The notes beneath the pieces were generated by a model. The model had not been told where the DNA came from and ran no database searches. It worked only from the letters and a program-made list of their open reading frames with translations. Below, in pieces: positions 50,870 to 59,984 of a stretch of 64,000 bases of DNA. The position numbers were made by a program, and so were the translations under genes. Positions within the stretch are counted from its first letter, which is position 1. The number at the start of each line of letters is the position of its first letter. The stretch comes from Lysinibacillus pinottii (GTDB lineage Bacteria > Bacillota > Bacilli > Bacillales_A > Planococcaceae), in contig NZ_JANTOO010000010.1 of the NCBI RefSeq assembly GCF_024753545.1, positions 62,001 to 126,000 on the forward strand. The letters are read 5' to 3'.

Positions 50870-51523
50870 TACAGGATATATTGATGGCAGGTGATTTAAA
50901 AGATAAGCTAAGCACAATAAAACAGCGTCAAACAACATGGGAACAAGTGAATCAAGAACAGCTATTACAGTCCATGCTAGCCCATATCGGCTCGACCGAT
51001 AGTGAGCTAAGAGATACCTATATTTATAGTGGCTTCTATGAATGGATACTCGAAAAAAATTTGTTAGATATCGTTATAGGACAGACCTCTGGCATTACTG
51101 CTTGAACCATTTATTATGGAAAGATATTGAGGAAGTGGCATCAGATGGGGTCTTTACTAGTTCCTTTACACCTTTATTGGTTGCATTTATTTTAGCAAGA
51201 GATTTAGAGGATGATTTTTTAACGCAGGACAGGATAGACGAAGGTCAAACAAAATTACTGGCTTATGTAAAAGAAGAAATGGATGGAAGGGCTTTGTACC
51301 TGGCAAGGGATGGGCGCATAGTGTAGCACATGTATCAGGTGCGATCGATGAACTTGTGAAAAATCCTAAAATAAAGAAAACTGCCTATGTTGATATGTTA
51401 CATGCATTAGGGTCCATTTATTTACAGCCTCAATATATCTTTATTCATGATGAGGATGAAAGGCTGTTAGTACCCATTTTTGCGATGTTGGAGCGAGGCT
51501 TAGCACAAAATGAGGTAGTCTGA
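50866..51523 (+). pseudogene. DUF2785-like gene broken by two frameshifts
   Basis: The TTG start overlaps the upstream gene. The reading is IQDILMAGDLKDKLSTIKQRQ…DTYIYSGFYEWILEKNLLD, then a shift near 51065 to RYRTDLWHYCLNHLLWKDIEEV…GVFTSSFTPLLVAFIL, then a second shift near 51280 to KGFVPGKGWAHSVAHVSGAIDEL…YLQPQYIFIHDEDERLLVPIFAMLERGL. Joined, this is a DUF2785 protein of about 218 residues, with its conserved GWAHSVAH motif. The frameshifts leave no intact product unless they are sequencing errors. Confidence 0.7.
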
Positions 51524-51568
51524 TCATTCCAGTAAATTCCATCAATCCTATCCACATTAAAAGATTAA

Positions 51569-51706
51569 GTGGACGAAGAGTATTTTTATCATGTAAGGTT
51601 TAATAGTAAAACATTGCTAAAGAGCTTTTTTATTCAAACGAATCACCAAGCTCAGTATGCAACCTTGCATCAAAGCATTATCACTTGTCTAAATGAGATT
51701 AATTAA
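51569..51706 (+). pseudogene. Possible gene fragment
   Basis: A 45-codon frame from GTG reads VDEEYFYHVRFNSKTLLKSF through ATLHQSIITCLNEIN before TAA. It has gene-like composition but no ribosome site. It may be the C-terminal end of the DUF2785 gene or of another lost gene. Confidence 0.3.
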
Positions 51707-51718
51707 GATTGTCCACCG

Positions 51719-51748
51719 TTGACAGACAATTGGTAAATCTGATAAGAT
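51719..51748 (+). promoter_or_regulatory. SigA-type promoter of the ileS T-box transcript
   Basis: TTGACA, 18 bases, TAAGAT. Predicted start near 51755, immediately before the T-box stem I. Confidence 0.7.
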
Positions 51749-51774
51749 GAGTGACAATAAAAGCATACAAATTC

Positions 51775-52020
51775 GTTGATGAGAAAAAGTAATGTTTCAT
51801 TTTGTTCTACAGAGAGCCGACATTTGGTGGAAGTCGGTGTGCAGGTGTTACATGAAAATCCTCTCTGAGAAGGTTGGCTGAAAACAGTAAGCTAACCCGG
51901 GTGTCTACCGTTAAAAAGAACACGTATGATAGTACGTTGCTGAGTGCTATTGACTGGCGTCAATAGAATTAGGGTGGTATTCGCGGTTAACCCCGTCCCT
52001 TTCTTGGGACGGGGTTTTTT
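51775..52020 (+). ncRNA. Isoleucine T-box leader
   Basis: The leader carries stem I (GATGAGAAAAAGTAATG…CTCTCTGAGAAGG), a specifier loop with ATC at 51858-51860 (Ile) in GAAAATCCTCTCTG, and the T-box element AGGGTGG followed by TATTCGCGGTT (51971-51987). The UGGU reads the A73CCA end of uncharged tRNA-Ile. It ends in the terminator AACCCCGTCCC / GGGACGGGGTT plus six T residues. Uncharged tRNA-Ile should stabilise the antiterminator and switch on ileS. Confidence 0.95.
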
Positions 52021-52062
52021 GTATGCCTTTTATACAAAATAGAATTGTATAGGAGGAATTAA

Positions 52063-55000
52063 ATGCAAACAGAACAAAAGAAAGAAACGACGCTTGAACG
52101 AGAAACACGGATACGGACATTGTGGGAGCAAGAGGGAACATTTTTAGCCTCTGTCACAAATCGAGCTGGACAGCAGCCCTTTGTATTTTATGAGGGACCA
52201 CCGACAGCAAATGGTTTACCACATGTTGGGCATGCCTTTGGAAGAACGATTAAAGATGTAGTGGCCCGCTATAAAACAATGCAAGGTTTTTTTGTTGAAC
52301 GAAAAGCAGGCTGGGATACACATGGTTTACCTGTAGAACTAGGAGTAGAAAAAGCCTTAGGTATCTCAGGGAAGCAGGAGATTGAGAAGTATGGAGTGGA
52401 GCGCTTTATTCAAGCGTGTAAAAATAGTGTTTTTACCTATGAACAGAAATGGCGTTCCTTTACAGAACAGCTTGGCTATTGGCTTGATATGGATGATCCC
52501 TATCTCACATTAAGCAATGATTATATAGAATCGGTGTGGCATATTTTAAGTCATGTTCATAAGGAACAGCTTTTATATAAAGGGCATCGTGTTTCACCAT
52601 ATTGCCCGAGTTGTCAAACATCCTTAAGCTCACATGAGGTAGCTCAGGGCTATAAGGATGTGAAAGATTTATCTGTCACAGCTATGTTTAAGCTTGCTGA
52701 TTGTGATGAATATTTCTTAGGCTGGACCACAACACCATGGACATTACCCGCCAATGTAGCGTTGGCGATGAACCCATCTTTACAATATGTACGGGTAAAG
52801 CAAGGGGATCAGGTATTTATTTTAGCCAAATCTTTGGTTTCTAAGGTTTTCACTGAAGCTGTGGAAATTTTAAGTGAGCATACTGGGCAGGAATTTGCTG
52901 GTGTGTCTTATCAGCCACCATTTTCATATGTAACGGTTCATCAAGGTCATGTTGTCGTGATGGCTGATTATGTCACGGAGAATAGCGGTACAGGGATTGT
53001 GCATATTGCTCCAGCGTATGGGGAGGACGATTATAAAACGGTTCAACAGCATGGCTTGTCCTTTGTCAATGTAGTGGATCTGAAAGGCTGTTACACAGAA
53101 GAGGTGCCGGAGCTTGTCGGACGATTTGTAAAAGATTGTGATGTGGACATTATAAAAATGCTTGCGAAAAAGGAGCTCTTATTTAGTAAAGAAAAATATG
53201 AGCATAGCTACCCGCATTGCTGGCGCTGTGATTCTCCATTATTGTACTATGCAACGGATAGCTGGTTTATCAAAATGACCGCTTTAAAAGAGCAATTATT
53301 ACAAAACAATCAGCAAGTGACTTGGTATCCTAGTCATATTAAGGATGGGCGATTTGGCAACTTCCTCGAAAATATAGTGGATTGGAATATAAGCCGCAAC
53401 CGCTATTGGGGTACGCCGTTGAATGTCTGGATTTGTCAGAATTGCGGTCATGAGGAGGCTCCTCATAGTATCACAGCGTTAGAAAAATTAGCCAAGGGAG
53501 CTGTCGATCAGCAAATAGAGCTTCATAAACCGTTTATTGATGAAATTGTTTGTACTTGTCCTACATGTCAAGGAGATATGACGCGGACACCAGAGGTAAT
53601 GGATGTATGGTTTGACAGCGGCTCAATGCCATTTGCACAGCAACATTATCCATTTGAAGATGTCAAGGCTTTTCACAATCAGTTTCCAGCAGATGTTGTG
53701 ATTGAGGGAATCGACCAAACACGTGGTTTTTTCTATAGCTTATTAGCGGTTTCGACGTTATTTACTGGAAAGCCTGCTTATAAACAGGTGTTATCGTTAG
53801 GGCATGTGTTGGATGAACATGGACAAAAGATGTCAAAAAGTAAAGGCAATGCATTAGAGCCTGTAGAGTTAATGGACCAATATGGGGCAGATGCATTACG
53901 TTGGGCATTTTTAGTTGATAGCTCTCCTTGGAATCCAAAGCGTTTTTCCAAAAAGATTGTGGTGGATGCCAAATCAAAGCTAGTGGATACATTGGATAAT
54001 ACATTTAAATTTTATCAGCTCTATGCCAACATTGATGGATTTACGTATGATGCTATAAATACTGGTACACGAACACCTTTAGATCAGTGGATATTGTCAC
54101 GATTGCATCACACAATTCAGCTTGTGACGGCAGCTATGGATGAATTTCAATTTACGTATGCTACAAGAGAAATCGCACAATTAATGGAAGAACTAAGCAA
54201 TTGGTACATTCGTCGATCACGTGCAAGATTTTGGGCACATGGGCTGACAGCGGATAAACGAGGTGCATTTAGTACCCTTTATGAGGTTTTAACGAACATT
54301 TGCCGATTACTTGCACCATTTACGCCCTTTATCACCGAAGATATTTACCGACAATTAACAGGCAAGAGTGTGCATGTAGAAGACTACCCAATCTACGAAG
54401 AAAAGCTTGTGAATCCTCAGCTGGAACAAGAAATGTCTACGGTTTTAACGGTTGTAGAGCTGGGTAGGAGTATACGTAATAGTCAAGGAATGAAGGTCAA
54501 ACAGCCTTTAAGTGAGCTTATTGTTGAGGTGTCTGGAGAGCTGACTGGCTATCAAGCTTATAGCCAGTTAATACAAGAGGAATTAAACATTAAGGCTTGC
54601 ATATGGACGCATGATTTTTCAGCTTATGAAAGTGTCCAATATAGGCTTAATTTTAAAACAGCTGGTACTGCTTTTGGTTCACAGGTCAATCAAGTAAAAT
54701 CGTATATGATGACGTTAACGGATGAAGAGAAAGAACAGCTACAGCAAAATGGGGAAGTGCCCATCATAGTGGAAGAGCAACAGCTAACATTATTATCAAG
54801 TCATGTCATAGCTGAAGCGATTGTGAAAGACGACTATATTTTAGCTGAAGATAGCAAATGCCGTGTATTGATGAATGTTCAATTAACCGAGAGTTTGCTA
54901 CAAGAGGGACAAATACGAGAATTAATTCGGTTCATCCAAGATTCTCGTAAAAAGTGGCAGCTGCCTGTTGAACAATATATATCCATCGCCTTTTGCGGTA

Positions 55001-55155
55001 GTGAAGAGGTACTTTCCGTCATTCAACAGCATGAAGCGTTATTACAAGCCAATGTACTAGTCAAATCCATACATTATGGCGAAGAATGGACAGAAGTGAG
55101 ATCGGCAGAAACAGAGCTATTTGATGAAAAGCTCACTGTTTATATCTCCTTATAA
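52063..55155 (+). CDS. ileS: Isoleucyl-tRNA synthetase, probable IleRS2 type
   Basis: 1030 residues, longer than the usual Bacillus IleRS1 of about 920. The class I motifs are HVGH (residues 54-57) and KMSKS (589-593). The editing domain includes GWTTTPWTLPANVALA. WDTHGLPVE, CPSCQTSLSSHEVAQGY, and the C-terminal anticodon-binding part rich in eukaryote-like features (VKQPLSEL, LNFKTAGTAFGSQVNQVKSYM) point to IleRS2, the type that tolerates mupirocin. The HVGH motif is in normal order. The gene is alone behind an Ile-specific T-box. A second, standard ileS elsewhere in the genome is expected. Confidence 0.93.
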   Translation: MQTEQKKETTLERETRIRTLWEQEGTFLASVTNRAGQQPFVFYEGPPTANGLPHVGHAFGRTIKDVVARYKTMQGFFVERKAGWDTHGLPVELGVEKALGISGKQEIEKYGVERFIQACKNSVFTYEQKWRSFTEQLGYWLDMDDPYLTLSNDYIESVWHILSHVHKEQLLYKGHRVSPYCPSCQTSLSSHEVAQGYKDVKDLSVTAMFKLADCDEYFLGWTTTPWTLPANVALAMNPSLQYVRVKQGDQVFILAKSLVSKVFTEAVEILSEHTGQEFAGVSYQPPFSYVTVHQGHVVVMADYVTENSGTGIVHIAPAYGEDDYKTVQQHGLSFVNVVDLKGCYTEEVPELVGRFVKDCDVDIIKMLAKKELLFSKEKYEHSYPHCWRCDSPLLYYATDSWFIKMTALKEQLLQNNQQVTWYPSHIKDGRFGNFLENIVDWNISRNRYWGTPLNVWICQNCGHEEAPHSITALEKLAKGAVDQQIELHKPFIDEIVCTCPTCQGDMTRTPEVMDVWFDSGSMPFAQQHYPFEDVKAFHNQFPADVVIEGIDQTRGFFYSLLAVSTLFTGKPAYKQVLSLGHVLDEHGQKMSKSKGNALEPVELMDQYGADALRWAFLVDSSPWNPKRFSKKIVVDAKSKLVDTLDNTFKFYQLYANIDGFTYDAINTGTRTPLDQWILSRLHHTIQLVTAAMDEFQFTYATREIAQLMEELSNWYIRRSRARFWAHGLTADKRGAFSTLYEVLTNICRLLAPFTPFITEDIYRQLTGKSVHVEDYPIYEEKLVNPQLEQEMSTVLTVVELGRSIRNSQGMKVKQPLSELIVEVSGELTGYQAYSQLIQEELNIKACIWTHDFSAYESVQYRLNFKTAGTAFGSQVNQVKSYMMTLTDEEKEQLQQNGEVPIIVEEQQLTLLSSHVIAEAIVKDDYILAEDSKCRVLMNVQLTESLLQEGQIRELIRFIQDSRKKWQLPVEQYISIAFCGSEEVLSVIQQHEALLQANVLVKSIHYGEEWTEVRSAETELFDEKLTVYISL

Positions 55156-55158
55156 AAG

Positions 55159-55188
55159 AAATGCTCAGGATTCATCCTGAGCATTTTC
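55159..55188. terminator. Convergent terminator
   Basis: AAATGCTCAGGA / TCCTGAGCATTT stem with a four-base loop, between ileS and the LysE gene. Confidence 0.88.
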
Positions 55189-55196
55189 TCTGTAGG

Positions 55197-55799
55197 TTAC
55201 AGTAAGCCAAATGCTAGATAACAAGCTGTCGCCCAAATGAAAATCGCTGAGCATCTATTAAAAATTCTCATCACATTTCCGGAGCTATCAAGCTTTTGGA
55301 AAGAGGATCCAGTTACAGTAAGGCCAAAAAACCATAGCCAAGAAATAAGGACACATGCTGTAGTGAAGATGAATTGCTCTGTACCACTATATTTTAAGGC
55401 ACTCGTACCAATCACCCCAATAGTATCTAAAATGGCATGTGGATTTAGAAGTGATACAGAAAGTGCAAAGAGAATTTGTTTTTTTACGGGAAGTGCCTCA
55501 CTCTTATTGCCAGTTACTGGACTTGAACGCCAAATCGTATAGCCCATATAAAGTAAGAACAATATACCAACCGACATTAAAGTAATGCGTAACCATTCAA
55601 ATTGTAAGACGATTATTGACAGACCAAATACCGCCAGTAATATTAGCAATGTATCGCAAATGGCAGCTGTCAAACTAGCTGGCAGCGCTCGCCATATAGT
55701 TGGTTGTGTAGCACCTTGAGAGAAAACAAAAACATTTTGTACGCCTAATGGCAAAATGAGACCAAATGCTAAAATGATGCCGTGAAGAAATGCTTCCAA
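55197..55799 (-). CDS. LysE/ArgO-family amino-acid exporter
   Basis: 200 residues, about six membrane helices. It opens with the family signature FLHGIILAFGLILPLGVQNVFVFSQGA, has DTLLILLAVFG and LSVSLLNPHAILDTIGVIGTSA in the middle, and ends near AIFIWATACYLAFGL. Closest in style to basic amino-acid exporters (LysE/ArgO). Divergent from a MocR regulator with an inverted repeat between, so export is probably regulated by it. Confidence 0.92.
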   Translation of the reverse strand: MEAFLHGIILAFGLILPLGVQNVFVFSQGATQPTIWRALPASLTAAICDTLLILLAVFGLSIIVLQFEWLRITLMSVGILFLLYMGYTIWRSSPVTGNKSEALPVKKQILFALSVSLLNPHAILDTIGVIGTSALKYSGTEQFIFTTACVLISWLWFFGLTVTGSSFQKLDSSGNVMRIFNRCSAIFIWATACYLAFGLL

Positions 55800-55858
55800 T
55801 GATTAATCCCTCCTTTCCTTCATCATTTTAGCTATGGTATCACTAAAAGAAAACGACC

Positions 55859-55886
55859 AATTGGATGGTTTTTTATCCACCCAATT
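55859..55886. promoter_or_regulatory. Probable MocR operator
   Basis: AATTGGATGG and CCACCCAATT form an inverted repeat (one mismatch) with eight bases between, located 20 bases before the MocR start and 60 from the divergent LysE start. Confidence 0.55.
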
Positions 55887-55905
55887 TTAAATGGAGGCGA
55901 TAACC

Positions 55906-57366
55906 ATGGGCTGGCAACCAAGTAGAAAAAGTGGCCATACATTACAGCAACAAATTGTTCAGTGGGTAACTGCCCAAGTCGAACGAGGAGATTGGGCAGC
56001 AGGGACTAAACTGCCTACTCAAAGACAACTGGCTATGCAATTCGGTGTAAATCGCAGTACAGTTCAACAGGCTTTAGATGAATTAAAAGCGATCGGTATT
56101 CTTGAAGCAAAGGTAGGTTCAGGAGTTTATGTCACTCGCAATTCCTGGCATGCATTACTTCAACAAACACAGCCAAATTGGCAAAAATATATCGAAACGA
56201 GCCTGCATAAACCAAATTACCATACAATCCAATTAATTAACGAATATGAGCAGCGTGATGATGTGATTCGATTAGGGACAGGAGAACTAGCACCAAGTCT
56301 GTTACCAACAGAGGAAATTGAAGCTTCACTAAGGGAGCTATCCTTGCAGCCCAAAACATTAGGCTACTCATCACCACAGGGCAATGATCAACTCCGGGCA
56401 GCTATCTGCGATTATGTACAAAAACGAGGCATCGAAGCGGAGCCTCAGAACGTTTGTATTGTCTCTGGTGCATTACAAGCTTTACAGCTAATTGCCGTTG
56501 GTTTACTAGAGCAAGGGTCCATCGTTTTTCAGGAATCAACCTCCTATTTGAATTCTGTTCATCCATTTCAATCGGTTGGTATGCAAATGATTGGGATACA
56601 GCGAGATGAACAGCTTGCTCAAACACTATCTCAAAGGAAACGAAAAAAACAAGCCGTGTTTTATGCCATTCCTACATTGCATAATCCAACTAACCATGTA
56701 TGGACATCTTTGGAAAAAAAACAGCTATATGAGGTCTGCCAAGCAGCACGCATTCCTATAATTGAAGATGATGTTTATCATGAATTGCTTTTTGATGACC
56801 CGTCACCACCCATTAAGGCAATGGATAGTAGTGGACAAGTTCTATATATTGGGAGTGTCTCCAAAACCTTAAGTCCTGGGTTACGCATTGGCTGGCTAAT
56901 CGGTCCAACGACTGTTATCGAACGATTGGCAGATATTAAAATGCAAACGGACTACGGCTCAAGTGCCATTTCACAAGAACTTGTGCTACATTGGCTACAA
57001 TCAGGGAAATATGAAAAACATCTTATACGTTTACGACAGCAATTACAGGATCGTGCTGATTTTACAGAACAAATATTACAGGAAAAGTTTAGAGAGTTAG
57101 CTGATTGGAATAAGCCAAAGGGAGGCTTTTACATTTGGCTCAAGTTCCATTATCCTGTTGTCGATAAGGACTTCTTTGTCAAGCTATTACAGCATCGTGT
57201 CTTAATTAACCCAGGCTATATTTATGATCCTCAAGATCAGCATCATATTCGTTTATCCTACGCCTATGCAACCTATGAGGAAATGCAGGAGGGTTTACAA
57301 ATTTTATATGATTATGTAGTGGAGGCTACGGATATTGGTAACGGTAGCAAAGTGAGTAAGAAGTAA
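55906..57366 (+). CDS. MocR-type GntR/aminotransferase regulator
   Basis: The ATG at 55906 follows GGAGGCGA; 486 residues. The GntR HTH (LQQQIVQWVTAQVERGDWAAGTKLPTQRQLAMQFGVNRSTVQQALDEL) is followed by a fold-type I aminotransferase domain. The latter includes YSSPQGNDQLRAAICDYVQKRG, IIEDDVYHELLF and YIGSVSKTLSPGLRIGW (PLP-binding Lys). MocR proteins bind PLP and act on amino-acid or vitamin metabolism. Divergence from LysE suggests control of the exporter. Confidence 0.93.
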   Translation: MGWQPSRKSGHTLQQQIVQWVTAQVERGDWAAGTKLPTQRQLAMQFGVNRSTVQQALDELKAIGILEAKVGSGVYVTRNSWHALLQQTQPNWQKYIETSLHKPNYHTIQLINEYEQRDDVIRLGTGELAPSLLPTEEIEASLRELSLQPKTLGYSSPQGNDQLRAAICDYVQKRGIEAEPQNVCIVSGALQALQLIAVGLLEQGSIVFQESTSYLNSVHPFQSVGMQMIGIQRDEQLAQTLSQRKRKKQAVFYAIPTLHNPTNHVWTSLEKKQLYEVCQAARIPIIEDDVYHELLFDDPSPPIKAMDSSGQVLYIGSVSKTLSPGLRIGWLIGPTTVIERLADIKMQTDYGSSAISQELVLHWLQSGKYEKHLIRLRQQLQDRADFTEQILQEKFRELADWNKPKGGFYIWLKFHYPVVDKDFFVKLLQHRVLINPGYIYDPQDQHHIRLSYAYATYEEMQEGLQILYDYVVEATDIGNGSKVSKK

Positions 57367-57512
57367 GAAGGGGACACTCTGAAATTGTTGAACAGAAACG
57401 ATTGATTGCATAATTACCTGTGAATGTAAAGGGCATAATCCGAGCTGTATACCCATACATTTTAGAGAATCATAGCATTTCAGTTCGATTTCTAACATAA
57501 AGAGGTGAATGA

Positions 57513-58697
57513 TTGGAAAATTTGTCGTCAGGTTATTTTCAGGTGCCCCAACCCATACGTAGTGATGGGGCAGGAGGCATAGATAAAGGACCACGCGATA
57601 TAATGAGAGATTTAGAAAATCCCGATATGCTGGTGCCCCCAACAACAGATGCAGGTTTGATTCCGAACCTACGATTTTCATTTTCAGACACACATATGAC
57701 CTTAAATCAAGGGGGCTGGTCTCGCGAAATTACGGTACGTGAATTACCAATAGCGACCACATTGGCTGGTGTTAATATGAGTTTGACACCGGGCGGCGTA
57801 CGTGAGCTACACTGGCATCAACAGGCAGAGTGGTCCTACATGTTATTGGGGCATGCACGTATTACGGCGGTCGATCAAAATGGCTGTAATTTTATTGCGG
57901 ATGTAGGCCCTGGCGATTTGTGGTATTTTCCACCAGGAATACCGCATTCCATACAAGGCTTAGCGGACGGCTGTGAATTTTTATTAGTATTTGATGATGG
58001 GAATTTCTCTGATCTCAATACGCTTTCCATTTCTGATTGGTTTGCTCATACGCCAAAGGAAGTGCTATCAGCGAATTTTGGTGTTCCAATTCGTGCCTTT
58101 GATGATATTCCGAGTGAACAGGTGTATATTTACCAAGGCAATGTACCAGGATCGATTGACTCGCAAAAAATTCAATCTCCCTATGGTAAGGTGCCACAAA
58201 CTTTTAAACACCGTTTGTTGGCTCAGCCACCATTGAAAACACCGGGTGGCAGTGTACGCATTGTTGATTCGACCAATTTCCCAATCTCTAAAAATATTGC
58301 GGCAGCATTAGTGGAAATTGAGCCAGGTGCAATGCGGGAGCTGCATTGGCATCCGAATAATGATGAATGGCAATATTATTTACAAGGAAAAGGGCGTATG
58401 ACGGTATTCACTGGGGATGGAACTGCTCGAACATTCGATTATCGCGCAGGAGATGTCGGCTATGTGCCGTTTGCGACCGGTCACTATATTGAAAATACAG
58501 GTACGGAGCCATTATGGTTTTTGGAAATGTTTAAAAGTGACCGATTCCAAGATGTATCGTTGAATCAATGGATGGCACTAACACCAACTGAGCTGATACA
58601 AAGCAATCTACAGGTTGGTCCGGAGCTAATACAAGCATTAAGAAAGGAAAAGTGGCCAGTGGTGAAATATCCTGGATTTTCCTATTATCCGAAATGA
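57513..58697 (+). CDS. Bicupin oxalate decarboxylase-like protein with altered lid
   Basis: TTG start behind AAGAGGTGA; 394 residues, the size of B. subtilis OxdC/OxdD. Both cupins keep manganese ligands: ELHWHQQAEW (His100, His102, Glu106) and ELHWHPNNDEW (His278, His280, Glu285). GDLWYFPPGIPHS and GDVGYVPFATGHY supply the fourth ligands. OxdC decarboxylates oxalate to formate and needs the lid SENST with Glu162. The equivalent segment here is SDLNT (residues 166-170) in FDDGNFSDLNTLSISDW. The acid is shortened to Asp and two neighbours differ, so activity may differ. No signal peptide. Confidence 0.9.
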   Translation: MENLSSGYFQVPQPIRSDGAGGIDKGPRDIMRDLENPDMLVPPTTDAGLIPNLRFSFSDTHMTLNQGGWSREITVRELPIATTLAGVNMSLTPGGVRELHWHQQAEWSYMLLGHARITAVDQNGCNFIADVGPGDLWYFPPGIPHSIQGLADGCEFLLVFDDGNFSDLNTLSISDWFAHTPKEVLSANFGVPIRAFDDIPSEQVYIYQGNVPGSIDSQKIQSPYGKVPQTFKHRLLAQPPLKTPGGSVRIVDSTNFPISKNIAAALVEIEPGAMRELHWHPNNDEWQYYLQGKGRMTVFTGDGTARTFDYRAGDVGYVPFATGHYIENTGTEPLWFLEMFKSDRFQDVSLNQWMALTPTELIQSNLQVGPELIQALRKEKWPVVKYPGFSYYPK

Positions 58698-58730
58698 AAA
58701 ACGCAGGTGAAGTAATTCTCACCTGCGTTT
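58698..58730. terminator. Convergent terminator
   Basis: AACGCAGGTGA / TCACCTGCGTT stem between the bicupin gene and the MFS gene. Confidence 0.85.
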
Positions 58731-58734
58731 CATA

Positions 58735-59886
58735 TTAATATTGATATTTGCGTCGTGTCATGAGCACTATAGCGATGGCTGGAACGGTACAAATTAACAT
58801 GGCTGCAAAGGATAAACCAGGCGATAGCTCGTATAAATAGCCTCCCAAAAATGTCAGGATGGCTGTACTTAACCCCATCGCTAATGCTGAATATATACCC
58901 TGTGCGTTTGGAATTTGCTCCTTCGGTAGGGTTTGTGTGAGATAACGAATAAAAGCAAAATGTGCCAGAGCAAAGGAGAATGCATGCAATGTTTGAGAGG
59001 CAATAAATACCCAAACATTTGGGAACATAAATATGAGTAACCAACGTAGAGAAGACCCGCTAGCTGCTAACAGTAATAATGAAGAAGAACGCCATTTCGT
59101 AAATAAAGTATCAGCCTTCATAAAGTATAGGATTTCGCAAATAACGGCGATATTAATAATCATGCCCATATAAAATGGATCTACTTGTAAATCTTCTAAA
59201 TAAATATAACCATAGCTATAATAGGAGGCATGTGCACCTTGCAATAAAATAACAATGAATAAAACAATTGGGAAACCTTTAATAGTCCATAGTGTTTTCA
59301 TGGACAATGATTTAGCACGTTGCTCCTTTGTTGGCACAATAAGCAATTCCTTTGGTGTAGCGAATAGCTGCATAAGCAGCATGCCGATTAAGCCAAGGAT
59401 CATGCTCCAAAAGATAATATTTTTACCGAATACCCCTGTTAGCATACTTATAATTAATACGGCAATCACAAAGCCAAAGGAACCATAGGAGCGGCTTTTA
59501 CCATAATGAATGTTGCCAGATTGGACAAGCGTTGCAGCACTACTTTCAACAGCTGGTAACAGTGCTGGGTAAAAAATACTAAACAAAATTGTGACCACTA
59601 ATAATGCACTAAAGCCCGAACTTGGTATGTACAGCAGTGCTGTCAGAAGTGCACCGACTGCTAAAATGGTAATGAGACGTTTATTGTTAACATATTTAGC
59701 GAGCGTGGGGAAGAAGAATAGATTAGACGTGGCTCTAGCGAGTAACCCACAGCCCATTACAACGCTTGCTTGTGATACTGTCAAATGTTTAGCATCCACA
59801 AGCCAGCCTGTCCAGTAGGGTAAGAATATGCCCCAAGTAATAAAAAATGTAAAGAAATTTTGAGAAAGCCATCGTTGATTATTCAT
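58735..59886 (-). CDS. MFS transporter, HcaT/MFS_1-like
   Basis: I choose the ATG at 59886 (NNQRWLSQNFFTFFITWGIFLPYWTGWL), giving 383 residues; a longer frame would overlap the divergent crp-like gene. GGAGG is 12 bases upstream, a little far. Twelve membrane helices are evident, with VSQASVVMGCGLLARATSNLFFFP near helices 2-3 and the central loop TKEQRAKSLSMKTLW. The N-terminal pattern resembles HcaT-type (aromatic acid/nucleoside-like) permeases. It is divergent from a Crp/Fnr regulator with a palindrome between. Confidence 0.85.
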   Translation of the reverse strand: MNNQRWLSQNFFTFFITWGIFLPYWTGWLVDAKHLTVSQASVVMGCGLLARATSNLFFFPTLAKYVNNKRLITILAVGALLTALLYIPSSGFSALLVVTILFSIFYPALLPAVESSAATLVQSGNIHYGKSRSYGSFGFVIAVLIISMLTGVFGKNIIFWSMILGLIGMLLMQLFATPKELLIVPTKEQRAKSLSMKTLWTIKGFPIVLFIVILLQGAHASYYSYGYIYLEDLQVDPFYMGMIINIAVICEILYFMKADTLFTKWRSSSLLLLAASGSSLRWLLIFMFPNVWVFIASQTLHAFSFALAHFAFIRYLTQTLPKEQIPNAQGIYSALAMGLSTAILTFLGGYLYELSPGLSFAAMLICTVPAIAIVLMTRRKYQY

Positions 59887-59947
59887 AAATTTACCGTACC
59901 TCCATTTAACTATGTTGAATAATAGCACGTTCATCGCTACAATAATG

Positions 59948-59959
59948 TGAGATATCTCA
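59948..59959. promoter_or_regulatory. Perfect palindrome, likely Crp/Fnr-type operator
   Basis: TGAGATATCTCA is perfect, and in the longer form TGTGAGATATCTCATA it fits TGTGA-N6-TCATA, a Crp/Fnr-like site. It lies 26 bases before the regulator start and in the leader region of the MFS gene. Confidence 0.65.
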
Positions 59960-59984
59960 TATTTTTCAGAGGAGAGAGTAAAAA

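Noticed and set aside
52063..55155. Hyper-resistant IleRS2 with swapped HIGH motif
   Set aside because: The motif reads HVGH in the normal order, so only the general IleRS2 assignment is offered.
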